64,000 nt of DNA from Flagellimonas maritima. GTDB lineage: Bacteria > Bacteroidota > Bacteroidia > Flavobacteriales > Flavobacteriaceae. Of the stretch, positions 43,473 to 52,011 are shown piece after piece (position 1 is the stretch's first letter; each line of letters opens with the position of its first letter). The notes beneath the pieces are model-generated. The model had not been told where the DNA came from. It did not search any database and saw nothing but the letters and a program-made list of their open reading frames with translations. The stretch covers positions 921,001-985,000 of the forward strand of contig NZ_CP030104.1 of the NCBI RefSeq assembly GCF_003269425.1, given 5' to 3'. The position numbers were made by a program, and so were the translations under genes.

Positions 43473-44888
43473 TTAAAAGTTACCCGGGTTTTGAGTTATG
43501 TTGGGATTGTTGGTGAGTTCATCATCCACAATGGGGAAAATCACCTTATCCGCTCCTGGTGCTGATTCTGCGCCACCTGCAGGGCGCAAATTTCTATCGT
43601 TTCTTAAAAGGTCCATTCTTCTGAGTCCTTCAAAACAAAACTCCTTTCTCCTTTCCAAAAGAATGGCATCCAAATCCACAGTAACCAAAGCAGGTAATCC
43701 TGCCCTGGCTCTTACGGTATTAACATCGTTCAAAGGGGTATCACCAATGGCAGTACCACCTCTTAAATTAGCTTCTGCACGCATAAGGTACATATCAGCC
43801 ATGCGCAAGACCATTCCATCTGAAGCGTTATTTACAATATCTGGATATTTTGTAGTGAAGAATGTGTCATTTCCACCGGCATCCGTCGCAGCTTGAGATA
43901 ATTCGGCAAATCTTCTATCGCCAGGTTCGCCAGCGAAAACATCCAATAAATCTTGACTAAAGGGAGCATCTCCCCTTCCGCCGGGAGCAGGATTATAAAA
44001 GTTCACGTAAACTTCATCCGATCCTGGAACAGATTCATCTTGTGGCCCATCTGTAGGTGTATTGATTACGGAAAAAATGTTTTCGGGCGAGGTTGGATTA
44101 TCATCATAAAAATCAAAATCTGGGGCTAAGGCATACTCCCCCGAGCTGATTACCTGATCTGCTAAATTGGCTGCACTTGCCCAATCTTCTCGATATAGGT
44201 AAAGCCTTGCAAGAAGACCTCTTGCCGCTCCAGCTTCTGCGCGTTCCCCATTATCTTCAGGCAAACTTGCCACAGCATCCAAAAGGTCCTGTTCAATGAG
44301 CGCATGAACCTCATTTACCGTAGAGCGCTCTAATTGAAATTCAGAAATATCCACTTCCGGTGCATAGGGAACCAAAACCAAAGGGACTCCCAAATTACTG
44401 CCACCACTTACTTGAAATGGTTGTGCAAAATGATTGACCAGTGTAAAATAGGTCAATGCCCTCAAAAATTTTGCCTCACCAATAAACTGTGCTTTCTCTG
44501 TTTCGGATAAATCCAGTAAATCTATATCTGGAAGGTTAACTATGATATTGTTTGCAGCTCCAATAAGCTCGTATCCATCCAACCAAATATTATCTATGGT
44601 CGTGTTTGTAGCCAATGTTTCAAACTGGTCTATTTCCTGTAAACTGGTAAAACTCCCCACAAAATTTACATCATCGGCCATAAAATCCGAAATCAATTGA
44701 GGGTTTCCGTTTAAATCCCCACTTTGATTCTTACTGTAAATACCGACGACCGCTCCATTAATTGATCCTCTTGTATCAAAAACTGTTTCAATCTCTACAC
44801 TATCCTCGGGAACAACGTCTAAACGATCTTCACAAGCAAAGAAAATGCCTATACCCAAGAAAATTATTATTGCTTTATATATTTTCAT
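43473..44888 (-). CDS. SusD/RagB-family nutrient-binding outer-membrane lipoprotein
   Basis: 471 residues. Lipoprotein signal with F-F-A-C (Cys at about residue 19), then the E-D-R-L-D-V-V-P start usual in SusD proteins. TPR-like helices follow, with E-A-K-F-L-R-A-L-T-Y-F and R-G-L-L-A-R-L-Y-L-Y, and the C-terminal R-R-K-E-F-C-F-E-G-L-R-R-M-D-L-L-R. SusD caps the SusC barrel and captures oligosaccharides or peptides. It begins 11 bases after SusC. No glycosidase or peptidase gene of the same operon reveals the substrate. Confidence 0.93.
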   Translation of the reverse strand: MKIYKAIIIFLGIGIFFACEDRLDVVPEDSVEIETVFDTRGSINGAVVGIYSKNQSGDLNGNPQLISDFMADDVNFVGSFTSLQEIDQFETLATNTTIDNIWLDGYELIGAANNIIVNLPDIDLLDLSETEKAQFIGEAKFLRALTYFTLVNHFAQPFQVSGGSNLGVPLVLVPYAPEVDISEFQLERSTVNEVHALIEQDLLDAVASLPEDNGERAEAGAARGLLARLYLYREDWASAANLADQVISSGEYALAPDFDFYDDNPTSPENIFSVINTPTDGPQDESVPGSDEVYVNFYNPAPGGRGDAPFSQDLLDVFAGEPGDRRFAELSQAATDAGGNDTFFTTKYPDIVNNASDGMVLRMADMYLMRAEANLRGGTAIGDTPLNDVNTVRARAGLPALVTVDLDAILLERRKEFCFEGLRRMDLLRNDRNLRPAGGAESAPGADKVIFPIVDDELTNNPNITQNPGNF

Positions 44889-44899
44889 TTCTATTGTTA

Positions 44900-47800
44900 T
44901 TAAAAAGTTAGTCTAGCTCCAATTAAATATGATTTTGCCTGTGGTGCGGTAAAGAAAGATTCTCCTTGAAACCTTGGGTCAATATCATCAGTAACTTCTG
45001 GGTCTATTCCCTTCATTTCATCTTTTTTGAGTGTGAATAAATTGGTGGCCGTAGCATAGAACCTTATTCCAGAGAAAAGTCCCCCCAATTTTTCCAAAGC
45101 TTGTTCCGGCATGTTGTAACCCAACGTCACGTTTTTAACACGCAAATAAGATGCATCCAATTGCTGTTGTGTGGACCGTTGGTTGAAGGGATTGAATGTT
45201 GAGCTGTTGGGGCTTGGCAGAAAGGCATTGTCCCCTGGTTGCCTCCAAATATTCAGATTTTGCTTTCTAACATTTACTATCCCTCCAATGGCATCGGCGC
45301 CGTCCGCAAACCTTAGACCATCAATGACAACATCGTTTCCATAGGAATAATTCATAAGTACGGAAAGGTCAAAATCCTTAAAACGGAATGAATTTGTCAT
45401 CCCCCCAGAAAAGTCCGGTAAAGGACTTCCAGTGACTACACGATCTCCAGAATTTGGTGTCGTCGTAATATTTCCGTTAACATCCAACCATTCTGCATCG
45501 CCTGTTTGCGAATTGATACCTACATACCTGATCAGGAAGAAATTATTTAAAGACTCGCCTTCAATTGCTCTCTGTATCGGCCCGTCTATGATTTTTCTTC
45601 CTTGTGCATCCGTGGCGGCATCCTCATTCAATTGTGTAATGGTATTTTCTATGGTGGTAATGTTAAAACTGGTTCTCCATTCAAAATCTTCAGTTAAAAC
45701 ATTGATACTGCTTACATCGAATTCCCATCCTTTATTTTCCAATTCCCCAATATTCCTACTTATAAATCGGAGTCCTGTTTGTGGAGGAAGCACTTGATTC
45801 AATAGAAGATCGCTCGTAGTTTTTTTGAAATATGACATGTTAAAGTTCAGTCTACCATTTAAAAAAGTAGATTTTAATCCTATATCCAATGTCTCACTTT
45901 CCTCCCACTTTAAATCTGGGTTTGGAGGTTGGTTGGGAACCACGCCCGACTCACCATTATAATCTCCAAATGCTCCTGCATTAAAAAGTCCCAAAGATGG
46001 GAAAGTGCCCAATCGGTCATTACCTACGGTTCCAATACTTGCCCTTAGTGAAAGGTAGTCTACAAAAGAGACATCATCCATAAAAGATTCATCAGAAATT
46101 ATCCATCCCGCAGCAACGGACCAGAAGTATCCAAAACGATTATTGACACCAAAACGAGAAGAACCATCCCTTCTAAGTGAGCCCTCTACCAAATACCTGC
46201 CTTTATAATCGTACGAAGCTCTTGAGAAAAGTCCAAATAGTCTTGATGGGAAACGATCTCCATTTAATACTGATGGTGTTGAACCAGAGCCTAAATTTCT
46301 AAGACCGTCCGTTAAAAACCCTGTAGATGATACGTTGAGTCGTGTTCTTAAGGTTTCTTCGTAATTGAGTCCCAATAATATATTAAGGCTATGGTCCTCG
46401 CCCAGATTTGGTGTATAATTAAGAGTTTGGTTGGTCAACCATCTTTCTTCCCTTACACTTACCACTTGACCGAGACCGCCCGGCGTATTGAATTCTGCTT
46501 CTCTGGTGGTTTCTTCTACACTAAGCCAATCCATTCCAAATTCTGAACGCCAAGTAAGACCTTCAAAAGGAGTTATTTCAGTAAATGCATTACCGATAAC
46601 CCTAAAGGTCTTGAGCTCTCTATCATCTAAAGCTACCCTAGCAAATATATTGGGAATGAAAGACCCCGACTGCAAAAAATTACCTTCATCATCGAACGCA
46701 CGCACTACAGGACTTTGAAGAAAAGCAGTTGTGAATGGGGCATCGATTTCATTTTCAACAAAAACCCTTGCCAGGCGATTGTTGGTTATCCCCAGATTCA
46801 TTCCTGCCTTTAGCCAATTTGTAACATCAGAATCTATATTTATTCTAGCTCCAGTACGCTGTTGATCGTTACCTATTACAAATCCTTGTGCATCCTGAAA
46901 ATCCAAACCAAAGAAGTACGACGTTTTCTCGCCTCCGCCTCTAACGCCCAGATTATAGTTTTGGGATATTCCAGTGCGCTGTACACCTTCCAGCCAATCC
47001 GTACCGCCAGAACCAATCGCGCCCAATCCTAAATCTTCCGGAGTTGTTAAGGTCCCGTTTTGGATGGTTGCTATTTCTGATTTCCATTGCCTGAATTCAT
47101 CAGCCGACAAAATATCCGGAACATCGGTTGATTCTGAAAATTGTGTACTTATATCCAAAGTAAGCTGTGCCTTGGAGTTACGTCTACCCTTTTTAGTCGT
47201 TATCAATACAACACCGTTTGCTCCTCTTGACCCATAAATAGACGTTGCACCGGCATCCTTTAATACAGTAAGGGATTCAATATCATTTGGATTAACATAG
47301 GAAAGTGGATTAATGTCGGTATTGCCACCTCTGTTCAATGTATTTCCTTCTGTATCCGTAATGGGAACTCCGTCAATCACAATCAACGGTTGACTACCTG
47401 AATTTATGGAGTTTACCCCCCTTACCCTAATGACAGCAGCAGATCCTAAAACCCCTGAAGCATTTACAATTTGTGTACCTGCACTTTGTCCTTGCAACAA
47501 CTGATCTGCAGAAACTACTTGCAAGTTCTCGATAGCCTCTTCCTTTACTATTCCAACGTTCTGAATGATTTTTCTTTCTTCTTGATTGCCGTAACCGATC
47601 ACTACAACTTCTTCCAATTGTGAAGCATCTTCCTCCATTTGGATGTCTATAGTGCTTTGACCTCCAATGGTACGTTGTACGGTTCTTTGTCCTAAGTACG
47701 TGAACACCAATACTTGTCCTTCACTGGCATTGATGGTATAGTTGCCATCAAAATCGGATTGGGTTCCATTGGCCGTGCCCTCTACCACAATGTTTACACC

Positions 47801-47920
47801 AGGCAGGGGCATTCCGCCTTGGTCCGTTATAGTACCTGTGATTGTTTTTTCTTGGGAATGTGCAAATGCCATAAAAAATAGCATAACAAAAAATGTCCCA
47901 AATAGCTTTTTTACTTTCAT
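44900..47920 (-). CDS. SusC/RagA-family TonB-dependent outer-membrane receptor
   Basis: 1006 residues with signal peptide (ends F-A-H-S-Q). Domains in order: carboxypeptidase-regulatory-like beta domain (about 25-105, G-T-I-T-D-Q-G-G-M-P-L-P-G-V-N-I), TonB box region E-V-V-V-I-G-Y-G, plug domain with S-I-Y-G-S-R-G-A-N-G-V, then a 22-strand barrel to the C-terminal aromatic strand. It imports a ligand delivered by the SusD partner, using energy from TonB-ExbB-ExbD (a set is encoded at 53-55 kb). No STN domain, so no anti-sigma signalling is expected. Confidence 0.95.
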   Translation of the reverse strand: MKVKKLFGTFFVMLFFMAFAHSQEKTITGTITDQGGMPLPGVNIVVEGTANGTQSDFDGNYTINASEGQVLVFTYLGQRTVQRTIGGQSTIDIQMEEDASQLEEVVVIGYGNQEERKIIQNVGIVKEEAIENLQVVSADQLLQGQSAGTQIVNASGVLGSAAVIRVRGVNSINSGSQPLIVIDGVPITDTEGNTLNRGGNTDINPLSYVNPNDIESLTVLKDAGATSIYGSRGANGVVLITTKKGRRNSKAQLTLDISTQFSESTDVPDILSADEFRQWKSEIATIQNGTLTTPEDLGLGAIGSGGTDWLEGVQRTGISQNYNLGVRGGGEKTSYFFGLDFQDAQGFVIGNDQQRTGARINIDSDVTNWLKAGMNLGITNNRLARVFVENEIDAPFTTAFLQSPVVRAFDDEGNFLQSGSFIPNIFARVALDDRELKTFRVIGNAFTEITPFEGLTWRSEFGMDWLSVEETTREAEFNTPGGLGQVVSVREERWLTNQTLNYTPNLGEDHSLNILLGLNYEETLRTRLNVSSTGFLTDGLRNLGSGSTPSVLNGDRFPSRLFGLFSRASYDYKGRYLVEGSLRRDGSSRFGVNNRFGYFWSVAAGWIISDESFMDDVSFVDYLSLRASIGTVGNDRLGTFPSLGLFNAGAFGDYNGESGVVPNQPPNPDLKWEESETLDIGLKSTFLNGRLNFNMSYFKKTTSDLLLNQVLPPQTGLRFISRNIGELENKGWEFDVSSINVLTEDFEWRTSFNITTIENTITQLNEDAATDAQGRKIIDGPIQRAIEGESLNNFFLIRYVGINSQTGDAEWLDVNGNITTTPNSGDRVVTGSPLPDFSGGMTNSFRFKDFDLSVLMNYSYGNDVVIDGLRFADGADAIGGIVNVRKQNLNIWRQPGDNAFLPSPNSSTFNPFNQRSTQQQLDASYLRVKNVTLGYNMPEQALEKLGGLFSGIRFYATATNLFTLKKDEMKGIDPEVTDDIDPRFQGESFFTAPQAKSYLIGARLTF

Positions 47921-48289
47921 AGAATTAAAAGTTTTGTTAGTAATTAATGAGTTAGCGCAACTGAGAAAGGAAGGCGGGAGAAGGTTTTTGATAGCTAATT
48001 CAAATAATACTCCCTAGTACGAAAACAAAACTTAATGGAAAGTTTCTATTTATATGGTAGCAAGGCATCTCACCGCCTTACCTTTACAATTGCAACCACA
48101 AAACAATCATATAAGCGTTCCGTGAAGGTTCTGCCCGATAAGGGTTTACGTAAGAAATATTCGGGATGCTTTACCTATTTTCGGATAAATCGATAAGATA
48201 TACTATCATTAAAATATTATCCATAAAAATGTAATTTAGGTGTTTAAGTATAGCTGTTTACAGTAAATTTCTTTGAGCCAATAAAAAAT
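47921..48289. other. 369-bp divergent spacer between the SusC gene and modA; no gene seen
   Basis: It contains the putative SusC promoter and, further from SusC, a stem built from GGT-AAGGC and GCCTT-GCT-ACC (minus-strand reading, about 48057-48083) with an eight-base loop. The stem has no following T-run and lies upstream of the SusC promoter, so it does not look like a leader or terminator of that gene. No known riboswitch core was recognised. No clear modA promoter was found. Confidence 0.4.
48001..48030 (-). promoter_or_regulatory. putative promoter of the SusC/SusD operon
   Basis: Minus-strand TTTTG, 16 bases, then TATTATTTG (one base longer than TAnnTTTG). The leader would be about 75 nt. 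Confidence 0.35.
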
Positions 48290-49063
48290 ATGAGATTATC
48301 TAATGCAATAACCTACTCGTTCATAGGAATTTTCCTTTATCTATTTTCTAGTTGTGATATTCAAAACACAGGTGAAACGGTGACGATTGCAGCAGCGGCA
48401 AACATGAGGTATCCTTTGAAGGAACTCACGAAAGCTTTTACAAAAGAAACAGGAATAAAATGCAATTTGGTAATAAGTTCGTCGGGTACCTTAACTGCAC
48501 AGATAAAACAAGGAGCGCCTTACGATATTTTTGTTTCTGCCGATACAACATATCCAGAAGAAATATGGGAAAGCGGATTAACTGAAAAACCTCCTAAAAT
48601 TTATGCCTATGGAAAATTGGTGCTCTGGACCATGAAATCAGGCATAAAACCAGCTATATCCATGCTAAAAAATGACTCGATAAGCCATATCGCCATAGCC
48701 AATCCTAAAATTGCACCTTACGGTAGGGCGGCAATATCCGTTTTAAACCATTACAAGCTTTTGGATGAAGTTGAAGACAAATTGGTTTATGGGGAAAGTA
48801 TATCACAGACAAATCAGTTCATATTATCAACTTCTGCACAATTGGGGTTTACAGCTATGTCCGTTGTATTGGCACCAGAATTGAAGAAGAAAGGCACTTG
48901 GGTTGAGCTGGAAAATAACCTTTATGAACCGATAGCACAAAGCGCAGTGCAGATAATCCATAAAGAGGTCAATAAAGAATCGGCCGAGTCGTTCTATGAT
49001 TTCTTATTTAGTAAGAAAGCCAGGGAAATTTTAGAAAACTTCGGATATTCGGTGAATGAATAG
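48290..49063 (+). CDS. modA: molybdate ABC transporter substrate-binding lipoprotein ModA
   Basis: 257 residues. Lipoprotein signal with F-S-S-C, then the ModA start A-A-A-A-N-M-R-Y-P-L-K-E-L. Later signatures include S-S-S-G-T-L-T-A-Q-I, G-A-P-Y-D-I-F-V-S-A-D and N-P-K-I-A-P-Y-G-R-A-A. It binds molybdate or tungstate outside the inner membrane. It is the first of four overlapping genes (modA-mop-modB-modC), with an 8-bp overlap to the next. Confidence 0.95.
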   Translation: MRLSNAITYSFIGIFLYLFSSCDIQNTGETVTIAAAANMRYPLKELTKAFTKETGIKCNLVISSSGTLTAQIKQGAPYDIFVSADTTYPEEIWESGLTEKPPKIYAYGKLVLWTMKSGIKPAISMLKNDSISHIAIANPKIAPYGRAAISVLNHYKLLDEVEDKLVYGESISQTNQFILSTSAQLGFTAMSVVLAPELKKKGTWVELENNLYEPIAQSAVQIIHKEVNKESAESFYDFLFSKKAREILENFGYSVNE

Positions 49064-49457
49064 CTTAAATGGACATATAACCCATATAAAAGTGAATGGT
49101 AGTCTATCATTGGTTACAATTGGTTTGGGCAAAAATGCAACAATACAAAGTATTGTTATAGAAACTCCAAAAACAGCACCTTATCTACAAACGGGCAAAC
49201 CAGTAAAGGTTTTCTTTAAAGAGACTGAAGTGATTATAGGCAATAACGAAAATCATGCTATCACACTTCAAAATAGAATTCTTGGAACTATTAAAGAAAT
49301 TGAAAAAGGAACGCTGTTGAGCAAAGTTTCAATCGATTCCGATGCTGGAAAACTTATCTCTGTTATAAGTACCGATTCTTGCGAATATTTAAATTTAAAA
49401 AAGGGTGATATGGTTTTTGCTATGGTCAAGTTGAACGAAATCATGCTTTCGGAATGA
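49056..49457 (+). CDS. stand-alone di-TOBE molybdate-binding protein (Mop/ModG-like)
   Basis: 133 residues made of two TOBE-like halves (about 4-64 and 68-130); the second begins N-R-I-L-G-T-I-K-E-I-E-K-G. Such proteins bind molybdate in oligomers and act as storage or sensing units; there is no helix-turn-helix, so it is not ModE. Overlaps modA by 8 bp and modB by 4 bp, so all four are translationally coupled. The first half is less canonical than the second. Confidence 0.75.
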   Translation: MNSLNGHITHIKVNGSLSLVTIGLGKNATIQSIVIETPKTAPYLQTGKPVKVFFKETEVIIGNNENHAITLQNRILGTIKEIEKGTLLSKVSIDSDAGKLISVISTDSCEYLNLKKGDMVFAMVKLNEIMLSE

Positions 49458-50128
49458 TAGATTGGAATCCATTGTTGTTAACTTTTGAGCTGGCAATTGC
49501 AACTACTGTAATTTTGTTGATTCTATCCATTCCCTTGGCCTATTGGCTTTCCAATACTAAAACCCGTTTTAAAGCAATAGTGGAAACTTTGGTAAGCATG
49601 CCGCTGGTTTTACCTCCAACGGTTATAGGATTTTATTTTTTAATGGCCTTTAGCCCGAACAATTTTTTTGGTGAATGGATCAATGAATGGTTAGGGATTA
49701 CATTGGTTTTTTCATTTCCTGGACTGGTTATCGCCTCTATAATTTACAGCTTACCATTTATGGTCCATCCCATTCAATCGGGACTTTCAAATCTACCCAA
49801 ATCCATACAGGAAGCGGCCTACGTTATGGGAAAATCAAAATTGACGACCCTTTTCAGAATACAACTCCCAAACATTAAAACGTCCTTGCTTACCGGAATC
49901 GTACTTTCCTTTGCCCATACAGTTGGAGAGTTTGGTGTGGTCCTGATGATTGGTGGAAATATACCTGGAAGGACAAAAGTGGCTTCCATTGCCATTTATG
50001 ATGAAGTGGAAGCGCTCAATTATGAAGCTGCGAACCTATATTCCATTATACTGTTTGCAATAACTTTTTGTATTCTACTAGCTGTTTATTTGAAAACTGG
50101 AAAACATCTGAATAAACTAGGAAGATGA
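49454..50128 (+). CDS. modB: molybdate ABC transporter permease ModB
   Basis: 224 residues with five membrane helices. The EAA loop is visible as E-A-A-Y-V-M-G-K-S-K-L-T-T-L-F, and the P-L-V-L-P-P-T-V-I-G-F-Y stretch is a ModB signature. It forms the inner-membrane channel for molybdate with ModC. It overlaps its neighbours by 4 bp on each side. Confidence 0.95.
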   Translation: MIDWNPLLLTFELAIATTVILLILSIPLAYWLSNTKTRFKAIVETLVSMPLVLPPTVIGFYFLMAFSPNNFFGEWINEWLGITLVFSFPGLVIASIIYSLPFMVHPIQSGLSNLPKSIQEAAYVMGKSKLTTLFRIQLPNIKTSLLTGIVLSFAHTVGEFGVVLMIGGNIPGRTKVASIAIYDEVEALNYEAANLYSIILFAITFCILLAVYLKTGKHLNKLGR

Positions 50129-51003
50129 TTGAACTGGATATTGATAAAAAATTACATGCAGCCGATGGAGAAATGAATCTTGGACTTCATTTCTCCATTG
50201 AAAAGGGTAAATTGATTACGCTTTATGGAGAGTCAGGTGCAGGAAAAACATCAACGTTAAGGTTATTATCCGGATTAATGAAACCGGACAAAGGGAAAAT
50301 CATCGTAAAAGGAAAAACATGGTTTGATTCTGATAAAAAAACCAATCTCCCCCCACAAAAAAGGAAAATAGGCTACGTGTTCCAAGATTATGCCTTGTTC
50401 CCAAACATGACTGTATATAAAAACCTTGAGTTTACATTAAGCAAAGGTCAAGACAAGAAGAAAGTATCCGACCTGATTGAAATTATGGAACTAGGTGAAC
50501 TCCAATATAGAAAACCCGAAACTTTGTCAGGTGGCCAAAAACAACGTGTAGCTTTGGCAAGGGCATTGGTCGAACAGCCTGAAATTTTGTTGTTGGATGA
50601 GCCATTGGCCGCATTGGATATTAAAATTCGCTTAAAACTACAGGACTATATTCTAAAAGTGCACCGCGAATTCAATCTAACTACCCTGCTCATAAGCCAT
50701 GATATTGGTGAAATCAATAAGCTATCAGACCATGTTATTTTTTTGGAAAAAGGAAAAGTCGTCCGCCAAGGAAATCCAGATGACCTTTTTATAAACAGAA
50801 ATATAAGCGGCAAATTTAAGTTTACGGGCGAAATTCTCAAGATTGAAAAACAAGAAATAGTCAATATTGCTACGGTTCTTATACAATCCAGTGTTGTAAA
50901 AGTCATTGTTCTAGATTCTGAAATTCAACAATTGCGTGTTGGTGATAAAGTCATGGTTGCCACTAAAGCATTCAATCCTATTCTCTATAAAGTTGAAATC
51001 TAG
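50125..51003 (+). CDS. modC: molybdate ABC transporter ATP-binding protein ModC
   Basis: 292 residues. Walker A G-E-S-G-A-G-K-T, Q loop F-Q-D-Y-A-L-F, signature L-S-G-G-Q-K-Q-R, Walker B L-L-L-D-E-P and switch I-S-H-D. A short C-terminal segment (about 230-292) resembles one TOBE unit, shorter than in full ModC, which may explain the separate Mop gene. It powers molybdate import. It is convergent with the tRNA/GIY-YIG array. Confidence 0.93.
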   Translation: MIELDIDKKLHAADGEMNLGLHFSIEKGKLITLYGESGAGKTSTLRLLSGLMKPDKGKIIVKGKTWFDSDKKTNLPPQKRKIGYVFQDYALFPNMTVYKNLEFTLSKGQDKKKVSDLIEIMELGELQYRKPETLSGGQKQRVALARALVEQPEILLLDEPLAALDIKIRLKLQDYILKVHREFNLTTLLISHDIGEINKLSDHVIFLEKGKVVRQGNPDDLFINRNISGKFKFTGEILKIEKQEIVNIATVLIQSSVVKVIVLDSEIQQLRVGDKVMVATKAFNPILYKVEI

Positions 51004-51050
51004 ATTAGTTGACCGAACTCTTGCGAACCTTCAAAAAATCATCTTGAAAA

Positions 51051-51093
51051 AAAAGCTCGCCGAAGTTTTTTTTAAGTGAAAACTTCGGCGAGC
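51051..51093 (-). terminator. terminator at the end of the tRNA/GIY-YIG array
   Basis: Minus-strand stem GCTCGCCGAAGTTTT / AAAACTTCGGCGAGC with a short loop, followed by eight T. It closes transcription coming from the tRNA array and may also stop modC transcripts from the other side. Confidence 0.85.
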
Positions 51094-51099
51094 GAAGGT

Positions 51100-51168
51100 G
51101 GGCGCGAAGGGATTCGAACCCCTGACCCTCCCGATGTAAAATCGGGATGTCCTGAAACACTACTTCCC
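51100..51168 (-). pseudogene. decayed tRNA, copy 1 (distal)
   Basis: Minus-strand tRNA-like sequence of 69 nt. The T arm AGGGG-TTCGAAT-CCCTT and the 3' acceptor CGCGCCC are intact and identical to those of tRNA-Val(TAC). The 5' half is damaged: acceptor GGGAAGT and a D arm shortened by about seven bases relative to the truncated copy at 51878. The anticodon arm CCCGA-TTTTACA-TCGGG would give anticodon TTA with C at position 37, which is not normal. The GIY-YIG stop codon lies inside its 5' part. Confidence 0.75.
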
Positions 51169-51402
51169 TATTAATTTTTCGATCATCTTGCGGCTCTTCC
51201 ATCGCTTGATCTGCTTTTCCCTTGACATGGCCTCGGTCTTAGAAACGAACCCTTCGACGAACTTGATCTCCCAGTCCTTTGCCCTGCCCGTAAACCCTTT
51301 ATGGAACTGGTTGTGCTTTATAAGGCGGGCTTCCAGGTTTTCGGTATACCCGATATAGAACTTATCGAGGACCCGTGAATATAATATATAGGTGTAGAAC
51401 AT
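51160..51402 (-). CDS. GIY-YIG nuclease domain protein (intact copy)
   Basis: 80 residues, starting M-F-Y-T-Y-I-L-Y-S. The GIY-YIG motifs appear as Y-I-L (residues 5-7) and Y-I-G (16-18), followed by the conserved Arg in E-A-R-L (26) and H-N (30-31), and a Glu in R-E-K-Q-I-K that is the usual metal-site residue. Small stand-alone GIY-YIG proteins of this type are common in Bacteroidota; their role is not settled. The last codons read into the 5' end of a decayed tRNA. An in-frame extension upstream exists but runs through a terminator and another tRNA remnant, so the ATG at 51402 is preferred. Confidence 0.8.
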   Translation of the reverse strand: MFYTYILYSRVLDKFYIGYTENLEARLIKHNQFHKGFTGRAKDWEIKFVEGFVSKTEAMSREKQIKRWKSRKMIEKLIGK

Positions 51403-51412
51403 CGTGTAAAGG

Positions 51413-51440
51413 AAAAGGCCTCCCATACATGGGAAGCCTT
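51413..51440 (-). terminator. terminator hairpin preceding GIY-YIG copy 1
   Basis: Minus-strand stem AAGGCTTCCCAT / ATGGGAGGCCTT (one mismatch) followed by TTTTCC. It is the 3' flank of the tRNA remnant at 51444 and lies just before the nuclease ATG. Its T-run is interrupted compared with the copy beside the intact tRNA. Confidence 0.6.
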
Positions 51441-51443
51441 TGT

Positions 51444-51861
<418 letters not shown>

Positions 51862-51877
51862 GAAATCTTTATTTTTC

Positions 51878-51938
51878 GGGAACCTGAACCCTCCCGATGC
51901 AAAATCGGGATGCCCTGAACCAACTGAGCTAAGCGCCC
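51878..51938 (-). pseudogene. 3'-truncated tRNA-like sequence upstream of tRNA-Val(TAC)
   Basis: Starts with GGGCGCT-TA-GCTC, has a normal D loop and an anticodon arm CCCGA-TTTTGCA-TCGGG like that of the decayed copies, then breaks off in the T arm (no TTCGAAT loop and no 3' acceptor). With a seven-base loop the anticodon would be TTG, but position 37 is C. It cannot mature as a tRNA, but its transcript leads into tRNA-Val(TAC). Confidence 0.7.
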
Positions 51939-51963
51939 TATTAATTTTTCCCAAATGGGAGTG

Positions 51964-51994
51964 CAAATATAGCACCATTTTTTCTTTACCAAAA
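51964..51994 (-). promoter_or_regulatory. promoter of the tRNA-Val(TAC) array
   Basis: Minus-strand TTTTTGG, 18 bases, TATATTTG: a full -33/-7 match. The predicted start is about 20 bases before the truncated tRNA-like sequence, so array and nuclease ORFs share this promoter. Confidence 0.6.
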
Positions 51995-52011
51995 AGAAAA
52001 AGATAAAATAT

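Noticed and set aside
48057..48083. Riboswitch upstream of the SusC gene or modA
   Set aside because: I could not match a TPP, cobalamin, SAM or molybdenum-cofactor core. The stem lies upstream of the predicted SusC promoter and on the wrong side for a SusC leader.
51100..51168. Functional tRNA genes in the two tandem units
   Set aside because: The 5' acceptor strand does not pair with the 3' strand, the D arm is shortened and the anticodon loop is abnormal.
51005..51202. A 65-codon minus-strand frame at the array end
   Set aside because: It consists of the nuclease tail in another frame, a decayed tRNA and a terminator hairpin.
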